A DNA stretch of 64,000 bases, from positions 38,663,063-38,727,062 of the forward strand of contig CP092874.1 of the NCBI GenBank assembly GCA_030710605.1, written 5' to 3'. The DNA comes from Cordylochernes scorpioides. Lineage: Eukaryota > Arthropoda > Arachnida > Pseudoscorpiones > Chernetidae. Under the pieces are notes generated by a model that saw only the letters and a list, made by a program, of their open reading frames with translations, was not told where the DNA came from and searched no databases. Shown piece after piece: positions 1 to 9,166 of this stretch (within the stretch, counting starts at the first letter, position 1; each line of letters opens with the position of its first letter). Both the position numbers and the translations under genes were made by a program.

Positions 1-95
1 AATAAAATATATAATATTTGATTATCCGATTGAATTAAAACACCTTCACAGAGTAGAGTCTTTACAAGTTAAAAAATACTCCAAAGAAAAAAAGG

Positions 96-167
96 TGCCG
101 TGACCAGGATTTGAACCTGGGTTATTGCGGCCACAAGGCAATGTCCTATTCACTAGATGATCACGGT
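96..167 (-). pseudogene. decayed tRNA-His(GTG) copy
   Basis: Full-length (72 nt) relative of the tRNA-His consensus of this window. It has several substitutions: the first base of the acceptor is changed, the T-loop reads TTCAAAT, and the D-arm and anticodon stem are altered. Left member of the first divergent pair; probably inactive. Confidence 0.8.
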
Positions 168-848
168 GGGTGACTACTGGACACTTACAGGGTTACTTGA
201 GGGGAAGAAATTTGTAACGAGTTCTAGAGTAACATTGCAGCAATCTTCCTATTTGCAACCTTCAATATGTCTGTTGCAAAAGAAGGAGTTCGAAGCAGCG
301 AGTGGGAGTCCGACGGAGGGGGCTACGGGGATGCAGCGGCTGAAATGAGAATAACAATAACAGAAGAACCTGTAAACAACTTTCGAACGCGAGAATTTGC
401 CCTGATCCCCGATTCTTTTAGTGTGAATATTTGAATATATAATTAATTAAATGATACTTTACTATTTTTCTTAATTTATAATAAATATAATTTTTCCTCC
501 TGTTTTCGTCGTATTTTTTTAAATGCTATAAACAGCGACACCACAATTTTGAACCTTCAACCCCGCCGACCAAGAATAGAGGTGAGCGAACCCTCTATAT
601 AACTTAGATCGTTGCCACAACACAGAGTTGCGGTGAATTCGCAATAATGTCCAATGTAAGTAAATTGTTTCCTGTGTGCACTCATGGAAATAAACATTGA
701 GGGAAAAAAAAAGAATTTTAAAAGCTGTTTAGAAGTTTAATTGTTTTTCAGTAAAATAAACTACCAGAAAGCGACGTACAAATGGCCACTTTGTGTCATG
801 TGACCAGTCTTCCCTTCAAGTAGTCCTATAAGTCTCCAGTTGTCACCT
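168..848. repeat. tRNA-His cassette spacer with a ~370 bp unknown insert
   Basis: The ends are the usual spacer arms (ACTGGACACTTACAGG near 175 and its inverse near 830). Between about 272 and 645 lies sequence absent from the other cassettes, flanked by similar strings (AATATGTC / AATAATGTC). It starts TGTTGC, has a TATA-like CTCTATATAAC near 592, and has no recognisable coding domain. It may be a solo terminal repeat or a short mobile element; no precise target duplication could be fixed. Confidence 0.5.
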
Positions 849-920
849 GCCGGGATCGTCTAGTGGTTAGGACATTGCGTTGTGGCCGCAATAATCCTGG
901 TTCGAATCCTGGTCACGGCA
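849..920 (+). pseudogene. decayed tRNA-His(GTG) copy
   Basis: Right member of the first pair. Acceptor base 5 is G instead of T (mismatch with the 3' strand) and the 5' T-stem strand is altered (CCTGG for CCAGG), so the T-stem cannot form. A T-run follows the CC after the 3' end. Confidence 0.8.
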
Positions 921-1883
921 CCTTTTTTATTTCGATTTTTTTTTGTGATACAATAACTAATTTTGGAAAAGTTAATTGAGAAAGTGAAAATTTCCAAAAT
1001 AAAAAACGAAAACAATTTATTTGAAAATTAAAGATATAATTTACAGCCAGCCAGCCAGCCAGGACAAACTTGCAAGATCGTTTTAAAGTCCCATATGATC
1101 ATGGATAATTGAATGACTTATTCTATAAATAAAACTCTGGTTTCTTCAGGAACTTCTTTATTCAATATAAAGCAATAACGCGCCATCTATATATAGGAAA
1201 TGAAAACACCCAGACACGAATGTGTCCCTTACATATATAACAAACTGCTACTATCCCGCAGTGAGGACAGTAGACGTTTGTTTTACATATAAGGGAAACA
1301 TTCGTGCCTTGGGGTTTTCACTTCTTTGATTGATATTTTGCGATTTTTTAAAACACCAGGGTTCGTTTTTTCAACATTATCAGGAACACTTAACATTTTT
1401 GGTCGTACATAACTTGTGTCATCTTCCAAGTAAGTTCAGCTATTTTTACACTTTTGAAATATTCTATATAAAATAATGATGTTCTTCTTTTAAAATAATA
1501 TTCTCCAAATACGTTTTCTAACAAATCAAATCTATCACTGGCTGCTTTTTTGATTAGGAAACAGAAAATCAAACCAAAACATAATTCCATTTTGATTTAG
1601 ACGCGCCGCCATATATTCTAAAAATAAAATTAGTTTTATAACGTGAGGCGCACGCGCAAGAATTTAGGTACACCTGGTGTTAAATTCTTTTTTTATTTTA
1701 AATAGGCATGTAGAAAAAAAAAAGAAAATTATCAAACTTTCCTGGAAATCTTCATATATTTTACAAACTTCAAAAATAAAATATCCAATAGTTGCTTTTT
1801 CCAACATAAAATAAAATAACTTCACAAAGTTGAGTTTTACATTACAAAACTTATAGAATACTTCTAAAGAAAAAAAAAAAAGG
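921..1883. repeat. macrosatellite filler, short version
   Basis: AT-rich non-coding filler shared with the blocks after other plus-strand tRNA-His copies. It has a CAGC microsatellite near 1047-1061, a GCGCCATCTATATATAGG segment near 1180, and the TTACGTGCACCTGG-type segment near 1655. It is shorter than the ~2.4 kb standard, so internally deleted. No gene is supported. Confidence 0.6.
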
Positions 1884-1955
1884 TGCCGTGACCAGGATTC
1901 GAACCTGGGTTATTGCGGCCACAACGCAATGTCCTAACCACTAGACGATCACGGC
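1884..1955 (-). tRNA. tRNA-His(GTG), consensus copy
   Basis: Identical to the window consensus over 72 nt: 7-bp acceptor (GCCGTGA/TCACGGC), anticodon stem TTGCG/CGCAA, loop TTGTGGC with anticodon GTG, T-arm CCAGG-TTCGAAT-CCTGG with an intact B box, discriminator A. An A-run on the plus strand just before 1884 is a Pol III terminator in the tRNA sense. The encoded histidine tRNA would get G-1 after transcription. Confidence 0.9.
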
Positions 1956-1964
1956 GGCTGGATG

Positions 1965-2036
1965 GCCGTGATCGTCTAGTGGTTAGGACATTGCGTTGTG
2001 GCAGCAATAACCCAGGTTCGAATCCTGGTCACGGCA
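1965..2036 (+). tRNA. tRNA-His(GTG), one anticodon-stem change
   Basis: Matches the consensus except for C-to-A at the first base of the 3' anticodon-stem strand (AGCAA for CGCAA), giving a G-A mismatch next to the loop. Only 9 bp separate its 5' end from the 5' end of the minus-strand copy at 1884-1955, so the two form a 153-bp near-perfect palindrome with no room for separate upstream sequence. Confidence 0.75.
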
Positions 2037-3525
2037 CCGTTTTATAATTTTGATTTTTTGTTTTGTTTTGATGAATGATTCAACCTTGAGAAGTGTATAA
2101 GGTCAACATTTTATATAGTATATACCGCAATTGTGTTTAACAATTTATTTTCTTTTTTTTTTTTTACTTGTATGGGTGTTTGTTCACTGATATTTCAATT
2201 AAATGAGTTCTACTCTTTTGTCCATTGCTGAGTTGACAGCTTCGTTATCATTTTTAATGTTGGAAGAGACCGAATATTTTCTAATGTGGAATCTTTATTC
2301 ATATCAGAAAGAATAGAAACTCTCCTTCTTCTGCATGAGTATTCATTGTTGATAAAATTAATGCATGTTTATTTTTTGATTGAAATTTTTCTTCAAAATA
2401 TAAAAAAAAATTAACACAAAGCAATTACGCGCCATCTATATGCATAAAATTAAATAATTTAAAGACGAATGTTTATTTTATTAGAAATATTTGTGTGTGA
2501 GCCTAAATCCTTACTTATTATATTAAAAATCACCAAATTTCAAATTATAGAACTCGTAACCCAATCCATTTCATTTAATAATTATTAAATTAATAAATAA
2601 ATAAATTAATTAATAAATAATTATTATTCTATATAGATATGCAAAAACGCGTGACTAATTATAATTAGTCACGCGTTTTTGCATATCTATATAGAAGCAT
2701 CATATGTATATAAATATTTGGCAGCAAACAATTTTGAGAAATCTCAAATATCCAAAAATAAAAGGAAACAAAACCAATTTAAAGCGATTATTTACAGGAT
2801 TTTGTTGAAAACGTGGTGAAAAAAAAAAACACGTCCACTCAATATGGCCACCTTTAGATATTTTTAAACCATGATTGATTTTTTTATGTTGAGTTTATAA
2901 CTGTTAAAACTTATATATTATCTTTTAAAATGAGAGATAAAATCAAATATGAATGTTTGAAAATATTTATTTATATCCCAAAAATAAAAAATAAAGGCGA
3001 TGACCGCAAACTGGCGGACTAGGGTTAGTGGTGACAAAGCTACAAAACCAGTGTGTCACAGATCCTAGTTCGCTATTTTGTGTAGATGGTCAATAAATGG
3101 AATTTAGTTGAAGGTTAATTTTAATGTAAGAGAGATGAACTTTTTTGATGAACCCTCCAAGTGGTGTCGCCAATTTAACCTATCAGGTTTATATGTATGG
3201 TGTCCGTTTCATTCACCCAATTCTTTAATACAACACTCTCTTAACAAGTGACTGTTTTCCACAGAGTGTCTAATTTTTTATTTATATTATTGACCAATTT
3301 TAATCTAAATTGGTCATTTTATTTGTTTAAAGTGACCGTTTGGAATATAGATTGTCTCTCTTCAGGGATATTCAACATTATAGTTTGAATTTATAAATTA
3401 GTCACTATGATATCGCTACAACTTGGTTCATCGCATCTTCGCTTTTCCTCGCTTGAAATAAAATCTATCAAAAAAAATCAAGTCTCCCAACATGAAAAGT
3501 ATTTATAAAGAAAAAAAAAAAAAGG
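2037..3525. repeat. macrosatellite filler, duplicated at 59.6-60.97 kb
   Basis: Non-coding AT-rich filler. Holds a perfect 66-bp palindrome at 2629-2694, a decayed hairpin around 2996-3090 (CTAGG/CCTAG arms), and the CCTCCAAGTGGTGTCGCC segment near 3150. From about 2040 it runs in parallel with 59.56 kb onward, evidence of a direct duplication. Confidence 0.7.
2629..2694. repeat. perfect 66-bp palindrome
   Basis: Two 33-base arms, exact reverse complements with no loop, meeting at AATTA/TAATT. The right arm is the normal unit sequence (TAATTAGTCACGCG... to ATATAG); the left arm is its inverted duplicate. This points to a local fold-back replication or repair event rather than a transposon. 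Confidence 0.85.
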
Positions 3526-3597
3526 TGCCGTGACCAGGATTCGAACCTGGGTTATTGCGGCCACAACGCAATGTCCTAAGCACTAGACGATAACGGC
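3526..3597 (-). pseudogene. tRNA-His(GTG) copy with two substitutions
   Basis: Consensus except for G6-to-T in the acceptor stem and one D-arm change (AAGC for AACC on the plus strand). Anticodon GTG and the B box are intact. The acceptor mismatch makes it doubtful as a functional gene. Confidence 0.7.
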
Positions 3598-3898
3598 AGG
3601 TTACAACTGGACACTTACAGGACTATTTGAGGCAGGAAATAAGGCCACGTGATGTAGAGAGACATTGCAGCAACCTTCTTATGTCTAACCTTCAATATGT
3701 TCATTGTAAGTAAATTGTTTCCCGTGCATACTCTCACAGAAATAAATATTTCGAGACAAAAAAAAAATATTTAAAATATGTTCAAAAGTGCAATATTTTT
3801 TCTGTAAACTTTAAGAAAGCAATGTAAAAATGGCCATACTGTATCACGTGAGCGTTTTCTTCCCCTCAAGTAGCCCTGTAAGTGTCCAGTTGTCACCC
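3598..3898. repeat. tRNA-His cassette spacer (inverted arms)
   Basis: Arms ACTGGACACTTACAGGACTA... and its inverse near 3855-3893 flank a central ~180 bp. A CACGTG E-box core lies at 3845-3850 in the right arm; the left arm has GGCCACGTGATG. Parallel to 61047-61349. No coding content. Confidence 0.7.
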
Positions 3899-3970
3899 GC
3901 CGTGATCGTCTAGTGGTTAGGACATTGCGTTGTGGCCGCAATAACCCAGGTTCGAATCCTGGTCACGGCA
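3899..3970 (+). tRNA. tRNA-His(GTG), consensus copy
   Basis: Exact consensus over 72 nt with GTG anticodon and intact A and B boxes, followed by CC and a T-run Pol III terminator. Duplicated at 61350-61421. Confidence 0.9.
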
Positions 3971-4088
3971 CCTTTTTTAAATTTGGAATATTTTTTTTTC
4001 ATTTATGATGAATTAAATACCTTTGGGAAAATATACAATGTCAATATATAGTACAGTATAACCGCAAATGCCAAAATAAATAATGTAT

Positions 4089-4319
4089 TGTCACGTTTGT
4101 GAATTCTATAATTAAGTATTTCTTTTTTTTTTTCAATGAATTTTGTATATTAATTTAAAATGTCATTTTTGTTATCATCATCAAATACATTGTAATTTTT
4201 TATAAGAAACGATAATAAGGAACGACAACATGTAATTTGCATATTCATTATTAAAAAACAACAACAAATAAATTAACATTGTAAAAATATATTTCAACAT
4301 TTAACACAAAAACTTTACA
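4089..4319 (+). repeat. Gypsy 5' LTR
   Basis: 231 bp, TG...CA ends, similar along its length to 7616-7861 but with multiple indels, suggesting an old insertion. A TGGTGCAGC string follows a few bases downstream at the expected primer-binding position. Confidence 0.85.
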
Positions 4320-4380
4320 TTAAATTTGGTGCAGCTATGACAGGATACCATACAAAAGGCTACGACGCAGGAAAGGTAAA

Positions 4381-4960
4381 ATGGCGGCAGGCGTAAACAA
4401 ATTAGAAAAAATCAGCGGTGAGAAAGGTTCAATTCTTCCTGAATCCTGGCTTAACCTATGTGAATTGGTAACTATCAAGCTAGATGAAAGTGAAAGAATC
4501 AATATTTTAATTTATTAATCATTGAAAGATGCTTTAGAATGGTTCGGTGATGAGATATTAGGGAGTTTATCTATTAAAAAATGGGATACTGTAAAGTCTA
4601 AATTAATCCAGCGTTTCGGTTACAAAGTTGAAAACCCTATAGTAGCAGCATCTAAAAGAAGACTTAGAAAAGAAGAAACAGTCGAAGATTATTATAGAGA
4701 GAAAATTAGACTATTGAATCAAACAAGTCTCAATAATTTAGAAGAATTACAAATGCTTACAGATGGATTATCATTAGAATGGAAGAATCATTTTGTGGCA
4801 GCCCAGTCTAAAGATCCATCACATTGAATGCAAATAGCCATTGAGATTGAAAATAATAATAGTCAAATGAACCAACAGAGAAACAAATACAGAGTTTTTA
4901 ACATGTCTACATCTACAACCTCAAAATTTGCCCATATTGGTGCCAAATTTATATTTTAAA
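4381..4960 (+). pseudogene. Gypsy gag remnant
   Basis: Frame opens at ATG 4381 (MAAGVNKLEKISG...), hits TAA at 4516, continues in the same frame as a 101-residue open stretch (4522-4827, ALEWFGDEILGSLSIKKWD then a retrotransposon-gag-like helix-rich segment), then stops again. What follows should be the CCHC knuckle; only a decayed Cys-poor trace (near 4925-4980) remains. Gag packages the element RNA; this copy cannot be translated whole. Confidence 0.7.
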
Positions 4961-5060
4961 AAAAGATTGCAACTCAAACATTGGATAAATAACTAAGTAT
5001 TTTGATCCAAATTATAAAGTAAACCAGCAGAGACATCAACCAACTGCTGATTAATGATAT

Positions 5061-5531
5061 GCTCATTTAATCTTTTATTGATACTGGCTTCACTATTTCA
5101 TTAATCAGTTAGTCACTTTCAAAACAACTTAATTTAAATTTGAATAAAAATGATATAATTAAAATTAAACAGGTGAACAGTTATACTTATACCTAAGTAA
5201 AAAGAGATGAAATCCTCTGAATAATGTAAGTATAAGAGTTCAAGGCATGCGAGGATGCGTTTCTTAAAGAAACGCATCCTCGCATGCCTTGAACTCTTAT
5301 ACTTACTTATACCTAAGGTTAGGTGAAAGTAACTTAGAAACCCATTCTAAAATAATCAAGTTCAAACTTCAGGTAGTTAAAAACCTTAGTTATCCATTGC
5401 TTATTGGACTTGGCATAGCAGGAAAAATTGGATTAATAATTGATACAAAAGACAAAGCTGTGTATCTAAAAGAAAATGAATGCTTTTTCATACCTGCTGA
5501 AACTCTCCTCCCATCTGAACAACAAAAATAA
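5061..5531 (+). pseudogene. Gypsy protease remnant
   Basis: Around 5065-5090 the sequence encodes LLIDTGFTIS-like residues, matching the retropepsin active-site region DTG. The open stretch ending at 5531 has the C-terminal retropepsin signature (PLLIGLGIAGKIGLIID). An 81-bp palindrome with extra flanking sequence splits the domain between about 5200 and 5306. Confidence 0.65.
5226..5306. repeat. 81-bp palindrome inserted in Gypsy protease
   Basis: 40-base arms, exact reverse complements around a single central base. Absent from the sister copy near 62705. The inserted block (about 5197-5306) is flanked by TTATACCTAAG on both sides, either a target duplication or a template-switch product. 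Confidence 0.85.
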
Positions 5532-5539
5532 CTCAAGTT

Positions 5540-6343
5540 GAAGAAATGTTCCTTTGAAAAACAATAAATAAGACATTTAGGACATATCATAGGACACAAC
5601 AAGATTAAACCTGACCCTGAAAAAATAAGGGCAAAAAATGAATTTCCTCAGCCTAATAAGTGAAACAAGTAAGGCGATTTTTGAGTTTAGTAAGTTACTA
5701 CAAGAAATATATTCCTAAGTTTAGTAAAATTGCGGATCTTTTAACAAGCCTGACAAGAAAAAATAAGTTATTCAAATGGACAAGTGAAGTTGACAAATCA
5801 TTTCAGAAACTAAAGTTCCATTTATCTACAAACTCAGTTCTTACTACATATGATCCTTCATTGTCATGTAAGCTTTACACAGATGCATCTAAACTAGGAA
5901 TTGGTTCTACTTTAGTTCAAATTGTAAGTGATAATCAAGAACATGAAATTTCCTATTATTCAAGAAAACTTCTTCCGCAACAGCAGAACTATTGTGCATT
6001 TGAGTTGGATTGCTTTACTGTAGTCCATTCAGTGGAATACTTTGAAGTTTATCTTGAGAACAACACATTTGAAGTTATTACAGATCATTCAGCTCTAGAA
6101 TTGCTCTTCAACATAAAGAAACCAGTAGTGAAATTTCTAAGATGGTTTGTAGAATTGTCAACCAAGTCAATGAAATTAGTTCACAGATCAGGATCAAAAC
6201 AAACGCATGTCGATGCATTGTCAAGATCACCAGTCTCATTTCACATATCAATCCCCAATCTTAGACTACACCAACAAAATGCGGATCTCAGCTTTGTAAA
6301 GATTTCTCATATTCATCAAGATCTTATTATGGTGAAAACATAA
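5540..6343 (+). pseudogene. Gypsy RT-thumb / RNase H remnant
   Basis: Begins with the end of RT (GHIIGHNKIKPDPEKI, the typical connection), then a 227-residue open frame (5660-6343). It shows FLSLVSYYKKYIPKFSKIA, the RNase H start (KLYTDASKLGIGSTL), ELDCFTVVHSVEYF, VITDHSALELL and the end HVDALSRSP. The upstream palm with the YxDD motif is absent, so no reverse transcription could come from this copy. Confidence 0.85.
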
Positions 6344-6344
6344 T

Positions 6345-7419
6345 GAAATCCTAAAAGCAGTTGTTCTGGAATCATTTCAAGAAGAAATTCTCAAGGAATG
6401 TCATGATAATCATTCTCATCCCTCACTTAACAAGACAGAAATTAGATAACACCATTTTATTGGTGGCCGAATGCTATCAAATGCATCAAAGAGTATGTTC
6501 GTTCATGTAAAATATGTCAAATAACTAAAAGCAGTCATGAACCATTCATTGGAGAATATGTTGTACCAAACTCTGATCTGAAACCACTGGAATTGATATC
6601 AATGGACACTTATGTGCTAGGCTCTGCTGCAAATGAAACAAAGCACAAATACATTCAAGTAGTAGTTGATCTCCTCACACGATTTGCTTGGGCTTTCCCT
6701 AAAGTCACAAATACTTCTCAAGCAGTAATTCAATGTTTAGAAAAAATCATCAAAACGGTACCACAAATCAAGTGTATTTTAACTGAAAATGAAAAGAATT
6801 TTACATCAAAAGAATTTAACAAGTTTTTAAATGCGCATCAGGTTCATCACACCTATTCGACACCATATCATCCACAAAGTAATGGAATATGTGAAAGGTA
6901 AACGACACTATTCTTACAAAATTGAGAACAAACCTTCAAGAGCACCCAAGACTAAAATGGTCTTCATTTCTTGCAAAAATTGTAAAAGACTACAATAGCA
7001 CCCCCCATGATGTCATTGGATTTTCACCAAACTTTATACTTTTTGATGACTTTTTAATCCCATAAACTTCTGATTTACCACATTGCATAGTAGGAGAAGC
7101 AAGAAAGAAGGCAATTGAAAATAGCAGAAGGCATAGGGAAAAGTGGAAAGCACGTCTTGATGCAAGACATCCATCTTCATTATTCAAAGTTGGATATTTG
7201 GTCCTTCGTAAAAATGCTCTTAATGAACCAACCATGGTCGAAACATCACCAAAGTATGAGGGTTCATTCCGAATATCAAGAATGATATCAAATGTTACAT
7301 GCGAATTGTCAAGAGAAGAATCCTCCTTAGTTAAAGTTCATGTTTCACAACTGAAGACCATGCTCTGTATGTTTTGCTTTGTTGTTTGTTTTTCTCTTTG
7401 GACAATTTTCTTTAGTTAA
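6345..7419 (+). pseudogene. Gypsy integrase remnant
   Basis: A broken zinc-binding region (6400-6560, HxxH traces across two frames) precedes an open core (6593-6901). The first acidic residue is at SMDTYV; the segment that normally carries the second reads LTENEKNF, a Glu in place of the usual Asp; the third is in PYHPQSNGICER. A stop follows, then the C-terminal region 7198-7419 (SPKYEGSFRISRMI). The altered second catalytic residue and the stops indicate loss of function. Confidence 0.8.
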
Positions 7420-7615
7420 TTCATGTAAAATAATGAATTGAACAGGATTGTATATAGCCGAATTGCTGTAATGCAGTGAAAGGTATTGACGCAAATATCC
7501 CTGAGTTTGGGATATCGCGTTTCATTTTTTTTTCTTATCCCTAGTTCACGTGGTACAGGCCATGATAATCATGGTGGGTAGTATTTTACGAAAATAAATC
7601 CTTCAAGCCAAGGGA

Positions 7616-7861
7616 TGTCACGTTTGAAAATTTTATAATTAATTTTTTTTTGTTCAATGAATTTTGTATATTAATTTAAAATGTCATTTTTTGTTATCAT
7701 CATCACATACAATGTAATGTTTTATAAACAAACGATAATAAAGAACGACAACAATGTAAAATTTGCATCTTCATTATTAAAAAACAACAACAAATAAATT
7801 AACAATTTAAAAATATATTTTAACAATACAACATTTTAACATTTAACACAAAAATGTTACA
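7616..7861 (+). repeat. Gypsy 3' LTR
   Basis: Starts TGTCACGTTTG after a short purine-rich AAGCCAAGGGA tract, ends GTTACA before the GTAT duplication. Matches 4089-4319. Confidence 0.85.
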
Positions 7862-7982
7862 GTATATTTTAAGATGTAATTTACTCTCAGCCAATTAAAA
7901 TATGACGTCCCAAAGATATGCAAAAAATATTACTGTAAAATATAAGTGCAGATTGATGATATTGCAACTTTGCGACCGTTAT
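7862..7982. repeat. macrosatellite filler between Gypsy and BEL/Pao
   Basis: Matches the CAGCCAGCCAATTAAAAT...TTGCGACCATT filler found at 28440-28550 and 44360-44470; it is the sequence into which the BEL/Pao element inserted. Confidence 0.6.
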
Positions 7983-8092
7983 TGTCGGGAAAATAATATG
8001 TTAATCTTCTCTTCTGTATAGATATCTATCTTTGAAACTATGTAAATTTAATTCTTTTTTTTTTTGTCATATGTAAATACCTATATGTATAT
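7983..8092 (+). repeat. BEL/Pao 5' LTR, part 1
   Basis: Aligns with 16214 onward (TGTCGGG, CTTCTCTTCTGTATAGA, ATGTAAATAC). Ends at TATATGTATAT (8082-8092), repeated at 8593-8603 on the far side of the hairpin element. Confidence 0.8.
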
Positions 8093-8592
8093 GAAAAAAA
8101 CAATATAAAAAAATAAAAGATAAATGGGTCAGGTGTTGATATTAAAAATACAGAAAGCATCTCCTGATCACAAGCACATGTGCTTTTTAGATGGCAGAGC
8201 GCCATCTAGTGGAGCAAAAATAAACTAAACGTTTATTTAGCTTGCTCCGTGATATTTGGCCAACCCAATTTCTTGATAAATCAAGAAAGGCCATCCACGA
8301 ACGCGTTTCGCGCTGTTGGCGCTCGTCAGCGTGGAGTAGGTTGTAACCACCGCGACCAAAAATATTTTTGGTCCCAATGGCTTCTTGAGAAATCTTTTAT
8401 TTTTCATATTGTTTTTATCATGTGTTAAACGCCTTTACGCAAATTTGGCCTTAAATACCCATACCCGTTCGTGGATGGCTTTTCTTGATTTGTCAAGAAA
8501 TAAACGTTTAGTTTATTTTTGCTCCACTAGATGGCGCTCTGCCATCTAAAAAGGCACATGTGCTCCTGGTCAGGAGATGCCTTCTTTATTTT
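8093..8592. mobile_element. inverted-arm element carrying a hammerhead core
   Basis: About 80-bp inverted arms: CATCTCCTGAT...GATGGCAGAGCGCCATCTAG on the left (from 8160) and the inverse ending near 8581. The arms also share CCATCCACGAACG and AAACGTTTA. A probable 11-bp target duplication TATATGTATAT (8082-8092, 8593-8603) fits target-primed insertion better than a cut-and-paste transposon. No coding capacity. The minus strand carries a complete hammerhead-like core at 8294-8335, suggesting a non-autonomous Penelope or retrozyme-type element. A relic with similar arms lies at about 56966-57206. Confidence 0.65.
8294..8335 (-). ncRNA. minimal type I hammerhead ribozyme candidate
   Basis: Read on the minus strand: stem I 5' strand TCCACG, core CTGACGA, stem II GCGC with loop CAACA and closing GCGC, then GAAA. 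The GAA is followed by ACGCGT (stem III of 2-3 bp), then T at the cleavage position and CGTGGA closing a 6-bp stem I. All invariant core residues (C3, U4, G5, A6, G8, A9, G12, A13, A14) are present, and U16.1-U17 gives a GUU site. Very short stem III is known for the hammerheads of Penelope-like elements, which can act as dimers. Activity is inferred. Confidence 0.7.
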
Positions 8593-8637
8593 TATATGTA
8601 TATATGTATTCGAGACTAGAAATAAAAACAGTTGTTG
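8593..8637 (+). repeat. BEL/Pao 5' LTR, part 2
   Basis: TATATGTATATATG...ATAAAAACAGTTGTTG aligns with 16325-16370. It ends in GTTGTTG (8631-8637), repeated at 11843-11849 across the LINE insertion. Confidence 0.7.
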
Positions 8638-9166
8638 CTTTTTTTTATTTAATTAACTTTATTAACATCATGAAACGCGAGGGGGGTCGGTGGAAGGCTG
8701 GTTAAACCGTTTGGTTTCGACCACTACGACCCGGGTTCGATTCCCGCATTGGACACTTTTTATGTTTAAAAAAAATGCTCCAATGGCCCCCCGATTCTTG
8801 CAAAAGTCCAACCCCACCAAGCGAGTGCAAGTAACCAAACGGGGCTCTGGCACATTTGTAAGTGCAAAGTCGCACTGCTTTCATATGTGTGGACATGTGG
8901 TGCGCTTACAGTAAAAAGCAGTCGCTAAATACCCACCATGATTATCATGGCCTGTACCACGTGTACTAGGGATAAGCAAAAAAAAAAAATGAAACGCGAT
9001 ATCCCAAACTCAGGGATATTTGCGTCAATACCTTTCACTGCATTACAGCAATTCGGCTATATACAATCCTGTTCAATTCATTATTTTACATAAATTAACT
9101 AAAGAAAATTGTCCAAAGAGAAAAACAAACAACAAAGCAAAACATACAGAGCAAGCATCGCAGTTC
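8638..9166 (-). mobile_element. possible 3'-transduced segment of a LINE insertion
   Basis: Lies between a T-run at 8639-8646 and the T-run at 9167-9178, both poly(A) in the minus sense. It contains, in the minus sense, the 3' non-coding end of a Gypsy copy (about 8928-9155 is the inverse of about 7365-7595), then a tRNA-like block. With the LINE it sits inside a GTTGTTG duplication. The simplest reading is a LINE transcript that read through its own poly(A) site and carried ~515 bp of neighbouring sequence. Confidence 0.45.
8681..8757 (+). repeat. tRNA-like sequence (SINE head or relic)
   Basis: Has a perfect B-box arm (CGGGTTCGATTCCCG around 8732-8746) and a 3' end GGACAC followed by TTTT, and a weak A-box-like TGGAAGGCTGG. 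No clean acceptor stem or anticodon loop can be drawn, so it is a tRNA-derived repeat, not a tRNA gene. Confidence 0.4.

Larger units (their letters stand above)
4089..7861 (+). mobile_element. Gypsy LTR retrotransposon, RT core deleted
   Basis: A complete insertion. The two LTRs (4089-4319 and 7616-7861) begin TGTCACG and end TTACA, and are flanked by the 4-bp target duplication GTAT (4085-4088 and 7862-7865). Inside are remnants of gag, protease, RNase H and integrase in Gypsy order. The reverse-transcriptase palm and fingers are missing: sequence jumps from the end of protease to the RT thumb/connection. Many stops break the frames, so it is dead. The same insertion, at the same site, recurs at 61539. 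Confidence 0.9.

Noticed and set aside
157-348. 63-codon plus frame starting in the first cassette spacer
   Set aside because: Crosses the junction of spacer and insert; not shared with other cassettes.
8690-8914. Overlapping open frames on both strands (60-75 codons) around the tRNA-like block
   Set aside because: Caused by locally higher GC and few stops; no codon bias, domain or conserved start, and the region is explained as tRNA-derived repeat plus Gypsy end.
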